This document shows positions 17,784 through 27,103 of a stretch of DNA of 64,000 nt, piece by piece (position 1 is the stretch's first letter; the number at the start of each line of letters is the position of its first letter). Under the pieces are notes generated by a model. The model was not told the origin of the DNA, did not search any database, and saw nothing but the letters and a program-made list of their open reading frames with translations. The stretch is taken from contig NZ_SMAK01000003.1 of NCBI RefSeq assembly GCF_004346195.1, forward strand, positions 1 to 64,000, in the 5' to 3' direction. Source of the stretch: Tepidamorphus gemmatus. GTDB taxonomy: Bacteria; Pseudomonadota; Alphaproteobacteria; Rhizobiales; Tepidamorphaceae. The position numbers and the translations under genes were made by a program.

Positions 17784-18407
17784 TCACAGACGCGGCAGCA
17801 GACCCTCCAGTGTCCCGTAGCGCGCCCAATGCAGCGCCTGTTCGAGCCGGTCGTTGCCCCAGAACAATTCGCCGTCGGCAGTGATGAAGCTCGGCGCGCC
17901 GAAGATGCCGAGGCCGAGGGCCGTTTCGGTCTGCGCCTTGAGACGGCCCTTGTTGTCGGGCGTCTCCGATGCCGCGAGCACCGCCCCGGCGTCGAGGCCA
18001 AGCTCGTCCAGGATCGCGGTCAGAACATCGCGGTCCGAGATCGTGCGGCCCTCGACGAACTCGGCGCGATAGACCCGGCGGGAGAATTCCGGGCCCCAGC
18101 CCGCGTCATGGCCGATCAGCGCGATGCGGGCGGCAGCGAGCCCGTTCTGGGGGAACGGATCGGGCTTGACGAAGGCCAGGCCGATCGCCGCGCATTGCCG
18201 CTCCATGTCGCGGATCATGTGGCGGCCCTTGATCGGGAACAGGTTGAAGGGGGAAGTGGTCAGGCCCTGCGCGGCGAAGATGGGACCGAGCATGAACGGC
18301 CTCCAGCGCACGCCGACGCCCGCGCGCTCGGCCACCGCCTCGATGCGCATGGCGGCGAGGAAGGCGTAGTTCGAGGCGAATTCGTACCAGAAGTCGATGA
18401 TGGGCAT
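17784..18407 (-). CDS. 2-hydroxychromene-2-carboxylate isomerase family (DsbA/GST-kappa fold)
   Basis: 207 aa thioredoxin-fold protein. The start [20 protein letters not shown] parallels DFYFSPYSYLA in HCCA isomerases; [14 protein letters not shown], the central [12 protein letters not shown] and the C-terminal [22 protein letters not shown] are family hallmarks (GVPTFVV-type cis-Pro loop). Characterised members use glutathione to isomerise 2-hydroxychromene-2-carboxylate in naphthalene breakdown; many homologues have unknown substrates. The start at 18407 follows GGGGAGCTGCACC. It is divergent from argG with a 159-bp gap. Confidence 0.87.
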   Translation of the reverse strand: MPIIDFWYEFASNYAFLAAMRIEAVAERAGVGVRWRPFMLGPIFAAQGLTTSPFNLFPIKGRHMIRDMERQCAAIGLAFVKPDPFPQNGLAAARIALIGHDAGWGPEFSRRVYRAEFVEGRTISDRDVLTAILDELGLDAGAVLAASETPDNKGRLKAQTETALGLGIFGAPSFITADGELFWGNDRLEQALHWARYGTLEGLLPRL

Positions 18408-18566
18408 GGTGCAGCTCCCCGGACGCAGCCCGAGCATGGCGGGACGGCGGGCGATCGGCAACAGGTTGACGCTACCACCATTGCGGATCCCGCCCGACAG
18501 CCGATTGCCGAGGACCGGCTGGCGTCCTATAAGCCGCCGATCCCCGCCACGCCAAAGAGGACAGAC

Positions 18567-19781
18567 ATGGCCGACGTCAAGAAGGTGGTGCTCGCCTATT
18601 CGGGCGGCCTCGACACCTCGATCATCCTGAAATGGCTGAAGGAGACCTACGCGTGCGAGGTCGTCACCTTCACCGCCGATCTCGGCCAGGGCGAGGAACT
18701 TGAGCCGGCGCGCCGCAAGGCCGAGATGCTGGGGATCAAGGAGATCTACATCGAGGATCTGCGCGAGGAGTTCGTGCGCGACTTCGTGTTCCCGATGTTC
18801 CGCATGAATGCGCTCTACGAGGGCGTATACCTGCTCGGCACGTCGATCGCCCGGCCGCTGATCGCCAAGCGGCTGATCGAGATCGCCCACGAGACCGGCG
18901 CCGACGCCATCGCCCACGGGGCGACCGGCAAGGGCAACGATCAGGTGCGGTTCGAACTGACCGCCTATGCACTCGACCCGGACATCAAGATCATCGCGCC
19001 GTGGCGCGAGTGGGAATTCAAGTCGCGCTCCGAGCTGATCGCCTTCGCCGAGCGCCACCAGATCCCCGTGCCGAAGGACAAGCGCGGCGAGGCGCCGTTC
19101 TCGGTGGATGCCAACCTCCTGCATTCCTCCTCCGAGGGCAAGGTGCTGGAGGACCCGAACCAGGAGCCGCCAGCCTATGTCTTCCAGCGCACGGTCAGTC
19201 CGGAGGCGGCGCCCGACAAGGCGACGATCATCGAGATCGGATTCGAGAAGGGCGATCCGGTCAGCCTCGACGGCAAACCGATGAGCCCGGCCACCCTGCT
19301 CGCGGCGTTAAACGATCTCGGCCGCGACAATGGCATCGGCCGGGTCGACCTGGTCGAGAACCGCTTCGTCGGCATGAAGAGCCGGGGCATCTACGAGACG
19401 CCGGGCGGCACCATTCTCCACATCGCGCACCGGGCGATCGAATCGATCACGCTCGACCGCGAGGCGGCACATCTGAAGGATTCGCTGATGCCGCGCTATG
19501 CCGAACTCGTCTATTACGGGTTCTGGTTCGCCCCGGAGCGCGAGATGATCCAGGCGCTCGCCGACCGGAGCCAGGAAATGGTCACCGGCACGGTCCGGCT
19601 GAAGCTCTACAAGGGCAATGTCATCGTGATCGGACGGGCAAGCCCGAATTCGCTCTATTCCGACGCACTGGTCACCTTCGAGGATGATCGCGGCGCCTAC
19701 GACCAGAAGGACGCGGAGGGCTTCATCCGCCTCAACGCGCTGCGCTTGCGGACGCTGGCGGCACGCAAGCGGCGGAGCTAG
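18567..19781 (+). CDS. argG: Argininosuccinate synthase
   Basis: 404 aa, normal for the class-I enzyme. It joins citrulline and aspartate with ATP in arginine biosynthesis. The PP-loop [17 protein letters not shown] lies at residues about 8-24; [15 protein letters not shown] and [15 protein letters not shown] are signature segments. The ATG at 18567 follows AAAGAGGACAGAC. The frame is open upstream for over 700 bp, but that part runs antisense to the HCCA isomerase gene and is spurious. Single gene with its own promoter region. Confidence 0.97.
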   Translation: MADVKKVVLAYSGGLDTSIILKWLKETYACEVVTFTADLGQGEELEPARRKAEMLGIKEIYIEDLREEFVRDFVFPMFRMNALYEGVYLLGTSIARPLIAKRLIEIAHETGADAIAHGATGKGNDQVRFELTAYALDPDIKIIAPWREWEFKSRSELIAFAERHQIPVPKDKRGEAPFSVDANLLHSSSEGKVLEDPNQEPPAYVFQRTVSPEAAPDKATIIEIGFEKGDPVSLDGKPMSPATLLAALNDLGRDNGIGRVDLVENRFVGMKSRGIYETPGGTILHIAHRAIESITLDREAAHLKDSLMPRYAELVYYGFWFAPEREMIQALADRSQEMVTGTVRLKLYKGNVIVIGRASPNSLYSDALVTFEDDRGAYDQKDAEGFIRLNALRLRTLAARKRRS

Positions 19782-19895
19782 GCGCGGCGGCGTCTGCCTC
19801 GGGAGTTGCGCTGGCGCATTGGCAAGGCTCCGGCATCTGCCTAAATCAGCCTCGGCGGTATCCGGCCGTCCGGCACCGAACGGGAGCGCGCAGCC

Positions 19896-21032
19896 ATGTC
19901 CTGGTCCATCAATATCGGCCGCATCGCCGGCATCGAGCTCAAGATCCACCTGACCTTCCTGCTGCTGCTCGCCTGGATCGCGGTCGCCTACTACATTTCG
20001 GGCGGTGCGCAGGCGGCGGTGGAGGGGGTGCTGTTCATCTGCGCGGTGTTCGCCTGCGTGGTGCTGCACGAGTTCGGTCATGCGATGGCAGCGCGGATGT
20101 ACGGTATCGGAACGCGCGACATCACGCTGCTGCCGATCGGCGGCCTCGCCCGGCTCGAGCGCTTTCCCGAGAAGCCCGGTCAGGAGATCGTCGTCGCCGC
20201 CGCTGGCCCTGTGGTCAACGTGGTCATCGCGATCCTGTTGATCCTCATCCTAGGCACCTCGGTGCAGCCGGATGTGCTCGCCGAGGTGGAGAACCCGCAG
20301 ATCGGCTTCTTCACGAAGCTCGCCGCCGTGAACATCTTTCTCGTGCTGTTCAACCTGATCCCGGCCTTCCCGATGGACGGCGGCCGGGTGCTGAGGGCGC
20401 TGCTGTCCTACCGGATGGACCGGGCGGCGGCGACGCGGGTGGCCGCCTCGATCGGCCAGGGCCTGGCCTTCGCCTTCGGCTTCGCCGGGCTGATCTATGG
20501 CAACGCGATCCTGGTCTTCATCGCCATCTTCGTCTATCTGGCCGCGGGCGCGGAGGCCGCCAGCGAAGGGCTGATGGCGCTCGGCCGCGGCCTCAAGGTC
20601 GACGACGCGATGATCCGCGACTATCAGACCCTGCGTCCCGACCAGACCGTGGACGACGCGGCGGAGGCGCTGATCCGCACCACCCAGCGGGAGTTTCCGA
20701 TCATCGACGGCGCCGGCCGGCTGCGCGCCTTCCTGCTGCGCGAGCAGATGGTACAGGCGCTGGCGCGCAGCGGCCCGCGCACGCCGGTGCTGGAGGCGGC
20801 CACCGATACCCCGGTGACTGTGCCGTCCGGCACGCGGCTCGATCTGGCGCTGAAGCGGATGCAGGAGGCCGGCCAGCAGACGATCGGTGTCGTCGACGGC
20901 AGCGGCCGGCTGATCGGCTACGTCAGCCAGGAGAACATCGCCGAACTGATGATGCTGGGCGAGGCCAACTGGCACGTGCGCCGTTCGGCTGCCGGCACCG
21001 GCCTGGTGCCACGCGTGCCGCCTGCGGCCTGA
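19896..21032 (+). CDS. Site-2 protease (M50 family) with C-terminal CBS pair
   Basis: 378 aa intramembrane metalloprotease. The zinc motif HEFGH (VVLHEFGHAMAARMYG) lies at residues about 60-75 and the second metal motif NLIPAFPMDGGRVLRALLS around 155-173. About six hydrophobic segments make the S2P core (1-225), followed by two CBS domains (about 235-365), which usually bind adenosyl nucleotides and regulate the protease. Substrate unknown; relatives cut anti-sigma factors or membrane peptides. ATG at 19896; the 114-bp gap after argG leaves room for its own promoter. Confidence 0.92.
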   Translation: MSWSINIGRIAGIELKIHLTFLLLLAWIAVAYYISGGAQAAVEGVLFICAVFACVVLHEFGHAMAARMYGIGTRDITLLPIGGLARLERFPEKPGQEIVVAAAGPVVNVVIAILLILILGTSVQPDVLAEVENPQIGFFTKLAAVNIFLVLFNLIPAFPMDGGRVLRALLSYRMDRAAATRVAASIGQGLAFAFGFAGLIYGNAILVFIAIFVYLAAGAEAASEGLMALGRGLKVDDAMIRDYQTLRPDQTVDDAAEALIRTTQREFPIIDGAGRLRAFLLREQMVQALARSGPRTPVLEAATDTPVTVPSGTRLDLALKRMQEAGQQTIGVVDGSGRLIGYVSQENIAELMMLGEANWHVRRSAAGTGLVPRVPPAA

Positions 21033-21112
21033 TCTCTCCGGCCCCTCAGACCGACCGGGCTTGTCTTTGCCGGCCGATCTGGCGCTCGTGTCCGTGGCGG
21101 TCGTGGCGGGGA

Positions 21113-21140
21113 TTGTTTCCGAGGCGGCAATTGCTATATT
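21113..21140 (+). promoter_or_regulatory. Sigma-70-like promoter for typA
   Basis: A -35-like hexamer TTGTTT (21113-21118), a 16-bp spacer and a -10-like TATATT (21135-21140) precede typA. Transcription would begin near 21147, giving a leader of about 57 nt. Read by eye; no transcript data. Confidence 0.6.
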
Positions 21141-21158
21141 GCGGCGCAACAGAGGATG

Positions 21159-21190
21159 CGGGCGCGGCCAGGGGCCGCCGCCCGTTTTTT
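21159..21190 (+). terminator. Terminator-like hairpin with U-tract in the typA leader
   Basis: An 11-nt arm (21159-21169) pairs fully with 21173-21184, with one bulged C and a 3-nt loop, all but entirely GC, and is followed at once by six Ts (21185-21190). It has the form of an intrinsic terminator but lies between the typA promoter and its ATG at 21204, so it may act as an attenuator or a structured, temperature-sensitive leader. Confidence 0.65.
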
Positions 21191-21203
21191 GGTTTGGATC
21201 CCC

Positions 21204-23045
21204 ATGCAGCTTCGCAACATCGCCATCATTGCCCATGTCGATCACGGCAAGACCACGCTGGTCGATCGCCTGCTCCAGCAATCGGGTGCGTTCCGGGAGA
21301 ACCAGCGTGTCGCCGAGCGGGTGATGGATTCCAACGATCTGGAGCGCGAACGCGGAATCACCATCCTCGCCAAGGCCACCTCGGTCGTCTGGAAGGACAC
21401 CCGCATCAACATCGTCGACACGCCGGGCCACGCCGATTTCGGCGGCGAGGTCGAGCGCATCCTAAACATGGTCGACGGCGCCATCGTGCTGGTCGATGCC
21501 GCCGAGGGACCGATGCCGCAGACCAAGTTCGTGGTCGGCAAGGCGCTCAAGATCGGCCTGAGGCCGATCGTCGCCATCAACAAGGTGGACAAGCCGGACG
21601 CCCGCCCGGACGAGGTGGTCAACGAGGTGTTCGACCTGTTCGCCGCACTCGACGCCACCGACGAACAGCTCGACTTCCCGATCCTCTATGGCTCGGCCAA
21701 GGAGGGCTGGATGGCGACGAGTCCGGTCGCGCCGGCCGCACAGTCCGACCGCTCGATGGCGCCGCTGTTCGACCTGGTGCTGTCGCATGTCGCGCCGCCG
21801 GCGGTGGAGGACGGACCGTTCCGTCTCCTCGGGACGATACTCGAGGCCAACCCCTATCTCGGCCGCATCATCACCGGCCGCATCACGTCGGGCACGCTGA
21901 GGCCCAACCAGGCAATCAAGGTGCTTGCCCGCGACGGCTCGCTGGTCGAGCACGGCCGCGTCTCCAGGATCCTCGCCTTCCGGGGCATCGAACGCACCGC
22001 GATCGACCTCGCCGAGGCAGGCGACATCGTCGCCATCGCCGGACTGTCCAGGGGCACGGTCGCGGATACCTTCTGCGATCCGGCTGTCGAGACGCCGCTG
22101 ATCGCCCAGCCGATCGACCCGCCGACCGTGTCGATGACCTTCCGCGTCAACGATTCCCCGCTCGCCGGCACCGAGGGCGACAAGGTGACCAGTCGCGTCA
22201 TCCGAGACCGCCTGTTCAAGGAGGCGGAGGGAAATGTCGCGCTGAAGGTCGAGGAGACGCCCGATGCCGACGCCTTCGTGGTGTCCGGCCGCGGCGAACT
22301 GCAGCTTGCCATCCTGATCGAGACCATGCGCCGCGAGGGCTTCGAGCTCGGCGTGTCGCGTCCGCGCGTCGTGGTCAAGCGCGACGAGGCGACCGGCCAG
22401 CTGCTCGAGCCGATCGAGGAAGTGGTGATCGACGTCGACGAGGAATTCGCCGGCGTCGTCGTCCAGAAGCTGTCGGAGCGCAAGGCCGACATGGTCGACA
22501 TGCGGCCCTCCGGCGGCAGCCGCCAGCGCATCGTTTTCCACGCCCCGACGCGCGGCCTGATCGGCTATCAGGGCGAACTGCTGACCGACACGCGCGGCAC
22601 CGCGATCATGAACCGCCTGTTCCACTCCTACGCGCCCTACAGGGGCGAGATCCCCGGCCGACGCAATGGCGTGCTGATCTCGACGGAAGCGGGCGAGGCA
22701 GTCGCTTATGCGCTGTGGAACCTCGAGGACCGCGGGCCGATGATGATCGAACCGGGCTGCAAGGTCTATCCGGGCATGATCGTCGGCGAGCACACGCGCG
22801 ACAACGACCTCGAGGTCAACGTGCTGAAGGGCAAGAAGCTCACCAACATCCGCACCACCTCGAAGGACGAGGCGGTGCGCCTGACCCCGCCGATCCGCAT
22901 GACGCTCGAGCGCTCGCTCGCCTGGATCGACGATGACGAGCTGGTCGAGGTGACGCCGAAGTCGATCCGGCTCAGGAAGGCCGTGCTCGACCCCAACGAG
23001 CGCAAGAAGGCCGAACGGGCGCGCGCTGCCGGCACGGCAGCCTGA
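21204..23045 (+). CDS. typA: Ribosome-associated translational GTPase TypA/BipA
   Basis: 613 aa, full length. The G domain has G1 AHVDHGKTTLVD, G2 around RERGITI, G3 DTPGHADFGGEVER and G4 NKVDKPDARPD. EF-G-like domains II, III and V follow, then the TypA-specific C-terminal domain including NVLKGKKLTNIRTTSKDEAV. TypA binds the ribosome and helps assembly and translation at low temperature and stress. I chose ATG 21204 (MQLRNIAIIAHVDHGK), the family start; an in-frame ATG at 21156 would start inside the leader hairpin. Single gene with a structured leader. Confidence 0.96.
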   Translation: MQLRNIAIIAHVDHGKTTLVDRLLQQSGAFRENQRVAERVMDSNDLERERGITILAKATSVVWKDTRINIVDTPGHADFGGEVERILNMVDGAIVLVDAAEGPMPQTKFVVGKALKIGLRPIVAINKVDKPDARPDEVVNEVFDLFAALDATDEQLDFPILYGSAKEGWMATSPVAPAAQSDRSMAPLFDLVLSHVAPPAVEDGPFRLLGTILEANPYLGRIITGRITSGTLRPNQAIKVLARDGSLVEHGRVSRILAFRGIERTAIDLAEAGDIVAIAGLSRGTVADTFCDPAVETPLIAQPIDPPTVSMTFRVNDSPLAGTEGDKVTSRVIRDRLFKEAEGNVALKVEETPDADAFVVSGRGELQLAILIETMRREGFELGVSRPRVVVKRDEATGQLLEPIEEVVIDVDEEFAGVVVQKLSERKADMVDMRPSGGSRQRIVFHAPTRGLIGYQGELLTDTRGTAIMNRLFHSYAPYRGEIPGRRNGVLISTEAGEAVAYALWNLEDRGPMMIEPGCKVYPGMIVGEHTRDNDLEVNVLKGKKLTNIRTTSKDEAVRLTPPIRMTLERSLAWIDDDELVEVTPKSIRLRKAVLDPNERKKAERARAAGTAA

Positions 23046-23049
23046 GACA

Positions 23050-23634
23050 TCATCCCGTGGCGACGCGCCAGATGTAGTACACGGCCGTCGCGATCGCCAC
23101 CAAGGCCAGGGTGACGAGCAAGGTGGTTTCCCACCCCGGGAAGTAGGTCACGCCCTCGTCCCACGAATATCCGAACCGGTAGCCGTCATGGTGCAGCGGC
23201 GCGAATTCCCAGACGCGCAGGCGGCCGCCGCCGAATTCCGGATCGATGTGGACCCAGCCCGTGCGCAGCTTGTTCAGGAAATGCACGAGCCCGGCCATCG
23301 GGATGAAGACGAAGGCGATCAGCAGGAACAGCTTGAAGGCGACCATCTCGGTACTGACGGTCGTCTCCTCCTTCAGCCAGATCGTGGGAATCCGGTCGGT
23401 CCAGTGCGCCGCCCGAATGCTGGCCAGGTAGCGGATCCCGGTCAGGCAGACCAAGGTGAGGAGCGGTGCGACCAAGGCGATACCAAAGATCGAAGCCACG
23501 CCCGGCCGATCGTCGATCAGCGTGAAGCCGAAAGGACCCTTGCCACCCTGGGTGACGATCCACGTATTCAAGGCATAGGCGACTGCCGCCGCGCCGGTGA
23601 CGCTCCAGACGATCGCGAGGTTCGATCTTCTCAA
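23050..23634 (-). CDS. Unrecognised integral membrane protein (cassette gene 3)
   Basis: 194 aa with four hydrophobic segments: near residues 8-27, 45-66, 100-122 and 168-190. Between helices 3 and 4 is a loop of about 45 residues rich in aromatic and acidic residues (GYRFGYSWDEGVTYFPGW). I recognise no family. The start appears to be TTG at 23634, with GGGGGTG upstream; this is uncertain. It is 22 bp downstream of the secreted-protein gene and probably co-transcribed with it. The stop lies 4 bp past the convergent typA stop, so no terminator separates them. Confidence 0.7.
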   Translation of the reverse strand: MRRSNLAIVWSVTGAAAVAYALNTWIVTQGGKGPFGFTLIDDRPGVASIFGIALVAPLLTLVCLTGIRYLASIRAAHWTDRIPTIWLKEETTVSTEMVAFKLFLLIAFVFIPMAGLVHFLNKLRTGWVHIDPEFGGGRLRVWEFAPLHHDGYRFGYSWDEGVTYFPGWETTLLVTLALVAIATAVYYIWRVATG

Positions 23635-23656
23635 AGGTCACCCCCGCCGGCCATGG

Positions 23657-24460
23657 TCATCGCGGACTCAGCAATCGCTGGAGCTCTTCCAGGTCATTCT
23701 GATCGACGGTGACTGCGGCTTCGGCGACCACGCCGAGTCGCCCCTCTGACCGCTCGACGAAGCGCATGGATTTCAGCACCGGCTGGTAGCGAGAGAACTC
23801 GTCCGGGATGCTCGCCTGGACCTGCGCCAGGGCCGTCCGCAGGCTTCCGCGGATCTGATCCTTGAACAGGCCTTCGAGCCCCAGCGCATCGGAGATGATG
23901 CCGAGCGCCCCCGAGAGGTCGACCTTCTGAACGTCGCCGTCGAGACGAACGGAACGACCGTCGGCCTCAACGACCGGCCAAAGTTCCGTACAGATCCTGC
24001 CGCTCTGCGACAGAACCTTGTTCTTGGATGTCTGGCGCTCCTTGAAGGTCACCTTGATCCCCTTGAACTCGGGGACCTTCGCATAGGTGCAGTACCATCG
24101 TTCGTAGCGGATCTGTCCGCACAACCTGGCCGAGTTCCCGGCCGGGACCAGCGACACATCGAAGACGTCCAGCCTGTCGCCGCACTCCTCGTTCTTCTTG
24201 TCGCCCTGAAGCATCCCCGGCGTCTTGAGCTGCAGATCGCTCAGATCGGCCTCTCCCCAAAGGTCGATCTCGGCAGCTCCTTCCTTGAGCTGGATCTTCA
24301 TCGCCAGTTCGTGCGGCAGGGTCACGTCGATCTCGTCAAGCTTGGCGGAGAAGGTATCGACCTTGAACGTAATGAACCCTGGTGGCGGCTCCGCACCGGC
24401 CGTACCGACAGACCAGCCGATCAAGGCCAGCATGATGATGCACGTCCTGCAACCGCGCAT
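23657..24460 (-). CDS. Unrecognised secreted protein (cassette gene 2)
   Basis: 267 aa. The signal peptide (MRGCRTCIIMLALIGWSVGTAGA) is followed by a beta-rich region to about residue 150 with cysteines in NEECGDRL, SARLCGQI, YERWYCTY and GRICTELW that could form two disulfides in the periplasm. An amphipathic helical part follows (DLSGALGIISDALGLEG, then LRTALAQVQASIPDEF), and the end is another strand-like part. No family is recognised. The alternation could suit a lipid- or ligand-binding fold, but that is only a guess. It lies 10 bp downstream of the next gene, so the two are co-transcribed. Confidence 0.75.
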   Translation of the reverse strand: MRGCRTCIIMLALIGWSVGTAGAEPPPGFITFKVDTFSAKLDEIDVTLPHELAMKIQLKEGAAEIDLWGEADLSDLQLKTPGMLQGDKKNEECGDRLDVFDVSLVPAGNSARLCGQIRYERWYCTYAKVPEFKGIKVTFKERQTSKNKVLSQSGRICTELWPVVEADGRSVRLDGDVQKVDLSGALGIISDALGLEGLFKDQIRGSLRTALAQVQASIPDEFSRYQPVLKSMRFVERSEGRLGVVAEAAVTVDQNDLEELQRLLSPR

Positions 24461-24470
24461 GGCGCTCTCC

Positions 24471-25409
24471 CTAATTCGGGTTCGAGTCCCAGTTCACGAG
24501 GACGAAGACCCGGACGGCAATCTCCGGCCCCTTCCGGTCGCGCCACAGCTGGCTGGCCGAGATCGCGATATCCTCGATAATGAGTTTGTCCGTTTCTTGC
24601 TTGCATGAACCGTTGCTGTATTCCTTTTCGATCCAGATGCCATTCGTTTCCCTGGCACCTTCAACATGTCGCGATACATCGATCTCAGAGAAGTATAAGG
24701 AAATGTACTTCTTCAGTTCATCGCCTTTCATGTCCCGTGCGATCACATCTTCATTCCCATGATTTGCATGCGCATATTGGGTCGGCGTATATCCGAAAAT
24801 CCGGACGGTGATCTTATCGCCGCACTTTACCAGCAATGGTATCGTTATGCTTTCCGGCTCTGCGTCAACGGGCTCTGCACAAGCTTCCTCGATCTCATCT
24901 ATTTCGCTTATGTATCTTTCGTATCCCGTATCATTGGATTGCGAAGCGCTTTGCCTGCTGCTTGAGGCCATGGCAATGCCGCGCCGCATGCAGTCCGCAT
25001 CCACCACAGACTGCCCACGGCCGTGAAAATGACCCGCGCTGGCGAACACCAGCCGCGATCGGCCCCGGGATGAGTCGACGGTCCGCTGAATGCGGCTGTC
25101 GACGGCATCCCCGAACCGGGTCTGGCCGGAATCCTTGAGAATCTTTTCGAGAGCGAGGTCTGTGCCGAGCGCGGAGTGGACTGCCGCGGCAAGATGGCCG
25201 TTATCAAGGATATTGGCCACCGTATAGCCGGCACAGAACAGCAGTACGGCGATGATGCCGCCGAGCACATTGCGCCGCCTGTAAAGGGGCTGCTCGAGCG
25301 CATCCAGCCTGGACATGATCGAGTTCAGCCTGTCTTCCGCACGCGCAGGTTCATCGCTGGACCCGTTCGAGAAGCCAGTCGGCTTCTGACCTTCAGGGGT
25401 GCCGGCCAT
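24471..25409 (-). CDS. Unrecognised single-pass membrane protein (cassette gene 1, AT-rich)
   Basis: 312 aa. A charged cytoplasmic N-terminus (about 1-48), one transmembrane segment (NVLGGIIAVLLFCAGYTVAN, about 47-66) and a large presumably periplasmic domain. Cysteines in DADCMRRG, EEACAEP, LVKCGDK and NGSCKQET could form disulfides. No family recognised. Parts are strikingly AT-rich: by hand count 24661-24720 is 23/60 GC (38%) and 24901-24960 is 27/60 (45%), against 63% for 22741-22800 in typA. This suggests horizontal origin. First gene of the three-gene unit. Confidence 0.75.
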   Translation of the reverse strand: MAGTPEGQKPTGFSNGSSDEPARAEDRLNSIMSRLDALEQPLYRRRNVLGGIIAVLLFCAGYTVANILDNGHLAAAVHSALGTDLALEKILKDSGQTRFGDAVDSRIQRTVDSSRGRSRLVFASAGHFHGRGQSVVDADCMRRGIAMASSSRQSASQSNDTGYERYISEIDEIEEACAEPVDAEPESITIPLLVKCGDKITVRIFGYTPTQYAHANHGNEDVIARDMKGDELKKYISLYFSEIDVSRHVEGARETNGIWIEKEYSNGSCKQETDKLIIEDIAISASQLWRDRKGPEIAVRVFVLVNWDSNPN

Positions 25410-25586
25410 GGCGGAATCTCACGAACGTTGTATTTGTCCATGATACACGCTATACGTGCATATCGCAACGGCAGATGTGACCCGCCCGCGTCTCCGCAGC
25501 AACGGCCTGTCACATTCCGGCAGACCGGATCTGCCATGTCTCATGGGCTGTTGCCGGGGGCCGAGACCGGCGTTACGATTCCCGCC

Positions 25587-26096
25587 ATGAGCACCGTCGT
25601 CATCGATGTCCGGCCGGCACGCCCGGCAGATGCGCTGGGTCTGTCGGAGGTTCACGACGAAGCGTGGACGACCGCCTATCGCGGCATCATTCCGGCGGTG
25701 ATGCTGGAGCGTATGATGGCGCGCCGGGGGCCGGACTACTGGCACCGGGTGGCCTCGCGGCGCGGCGCCGGCACGCTCGTGCTCCAGTTCGACGGCAAGG
25801 TTGCAGGCTATGCCACGCTCGGCCCGAATCGGGTGCGGCGGCTGCCCTATGGCGGCGAGATCTATGAACTCTATCTCGGTCCGAGCTATCAGGGGGTGGG
25901 GCTCGGACGCAGGCTGTTCCGGGAGGCACGGCGGGTGCTGTCCGTGAACGGCCTGCAGGGGCTGGTGGTCTGGGCGCTGGAGGAGAACGCCCAGGCCAGA
26001 GCCTTCTACACCCGGCTCGGCGGCATGGAGGTCGCGCGCGCGGTGGAGCCGTTCGGCGACGTCCGTCTGCGCAAGATCGCCTTCGCCTGGCGGTAG
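25587..26096 (+). CDS. GNAT family N-acetyltransferase
   Basis: 169 aa. The acetyl-CoA-binding motif A is clear in [20 protein letters not shown] (about residues 92-111). The N-terminal [20 protein letters not shown] and [21 protein letters not shown] are typical of RimI-like or general GNAT proteins. Acceptor unknown. The start at 25587 gives [13 protein letters not shown], the usual start; an in-frame ATG at 25536 would add 17 residues. Neither has an obvious Shine-Dalgarno. Divergent from the three-gene cassette. Confidence 0.88.
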   Translation: MSTVVIDVRPARPADALGLSEVHDEAWTTAYRGIIPAVMLERMMARRGPDYWHRVASRRGAGTLVLQFDGKVAGYATLGPNRVRRLPYGGEIYELYLGPSYQGVGLGRRLFREARRVLSVNGLQGLVVWALEENAQARAFYTRLGGMEVARAVEPFGDVRLRKIAFAWR

Positions 26097-26503
26097 GCGC
26101 GCGCTGGCGAGAGAGGCCTCGCGTTCACGGCGGCGTTGTCGCGTCCGTTGCCCTTGGCGTCCGGCCGGGCGTCTGGCCGGCGTGCAGCGAGGTGAACGCC
26201 GGGACCGCGGCCGCGGCTTTCCACGAACTGCGGTGTCGGCGCGCAGGCCGAGCCCCGCGCCATCATGTCGGCCGCCAGCCGGACGCGCCCGGCGGCGTCG
26301 TGGATCGCCAGCCATCGAGATGGGCGACAATGGCAGAGTCCGCCCGCGCCACCACGGGCAAAGGCAAGTCAGCAACGGCCCCAGCATGCCTCCAGGTTCC
26401 GGTTTCCGGGGCCCCCGATTCGTGCAGCCCGCGTCCAAGGACGGATTGCCTTGACCCCCGGCACAGGCTAGGTGCCTGCGGCGCGTTCAGAAGGAGTGAA
26501 GCC
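26097..26503. other. 407-bp intergenic stretch without a supported gene
   Basis: The region lies between the GNAT gene and ppa. Open frames on both strands are Arg/Pro-rich and show no domain or ribosome-binding site. The last 25 bp hold the ppa ribosome-binding site (AAGGAG). No tRNA, clear terminator or repeat was seen. It may carry the ppa promoter. Confidence 0.4.
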
Positions 26504-27037
26504 ATGCGGATCGACGCGATCCCGGTCGGGGAGAACCCGCCCGAGGACATCAACGTCATCGTCGAGGTTCCGGTCGGCGGCGAGCCGATCAAGTACGAGA
26601 TGGACAAGGCCGCCGGCACGATGTTCGTGGACCGGTTCCTCTATACGCCGATGCGCTATCCGGGAAACTACGGCTTCGTGCCGCACACGCTGTCGGAGGA
26701 CGGCGATCCGATCGACGTGGTGGTCGCCAACCAGCGGCCGATCGTCCCCGGCGCCTACATGAACTGCCGACCGATCGGCGTCCTGGTCATGGAGGACGAG
26801 AAGGGCGGCGACGAGAAGCTGGTTGCCGTGCCCTCGACGCGGCTGACGCGGCGCTACGAGCGGATCAGGACCTACGAGGATCTTCCCGCGATCACCATCG
26901 AGCAGATCCAGCACTTCTTCGAGCACTACAAGGATCTCGAGGCCGGAAAATGGGTCAGGGTGGTGCGCTGGGGCGGCCCGGACGAGGCGCGCCGCATGAT
27001 CCTCGAGGCGATCGAACGGGCGCGATCCGGCGCCTGA
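26504..27037 (+). CDS. ppa: Inorganic pyrophosphatase (family I, soluble)
   Basis: 177 aa, the usual length of the bacterial hexameric enzyme. It hydrolyses pyrophosphate to two phosphates with magnesium, driving biosynthetic reactions. The metal-binding signature DGDPIDVVV is intact, with upstream [20 protein letters not shown] and [14 protein letters not shown]. The start at 26504 follows AAGGAGTGAAGCC, an excellent site. Single gene. Confidence 0.97.
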   Translation: MRIDAIPVGENPPEDINVIVEVPVGGEPIKYEMDKAAGTMFVDRFLYTPMRYPGNYGFVPHTLSEDGDPIDVVVANQRPIVPGAYMNCRPIGVLVMEDEKGGDEKLVAVPSTRLTRRYERIRTYEDLPAITIEQIQHFFEHYKDLEAGKWVRVVRWGGPDEARRMILEAIERARSGA

Positions 27038-27103
27038 TTCCCCTCGCGGATCGTCCTGACCGACGGCGCGGCGCTGCCGCACCGTCCGGGGGCGGGGCGG
27101 TTG

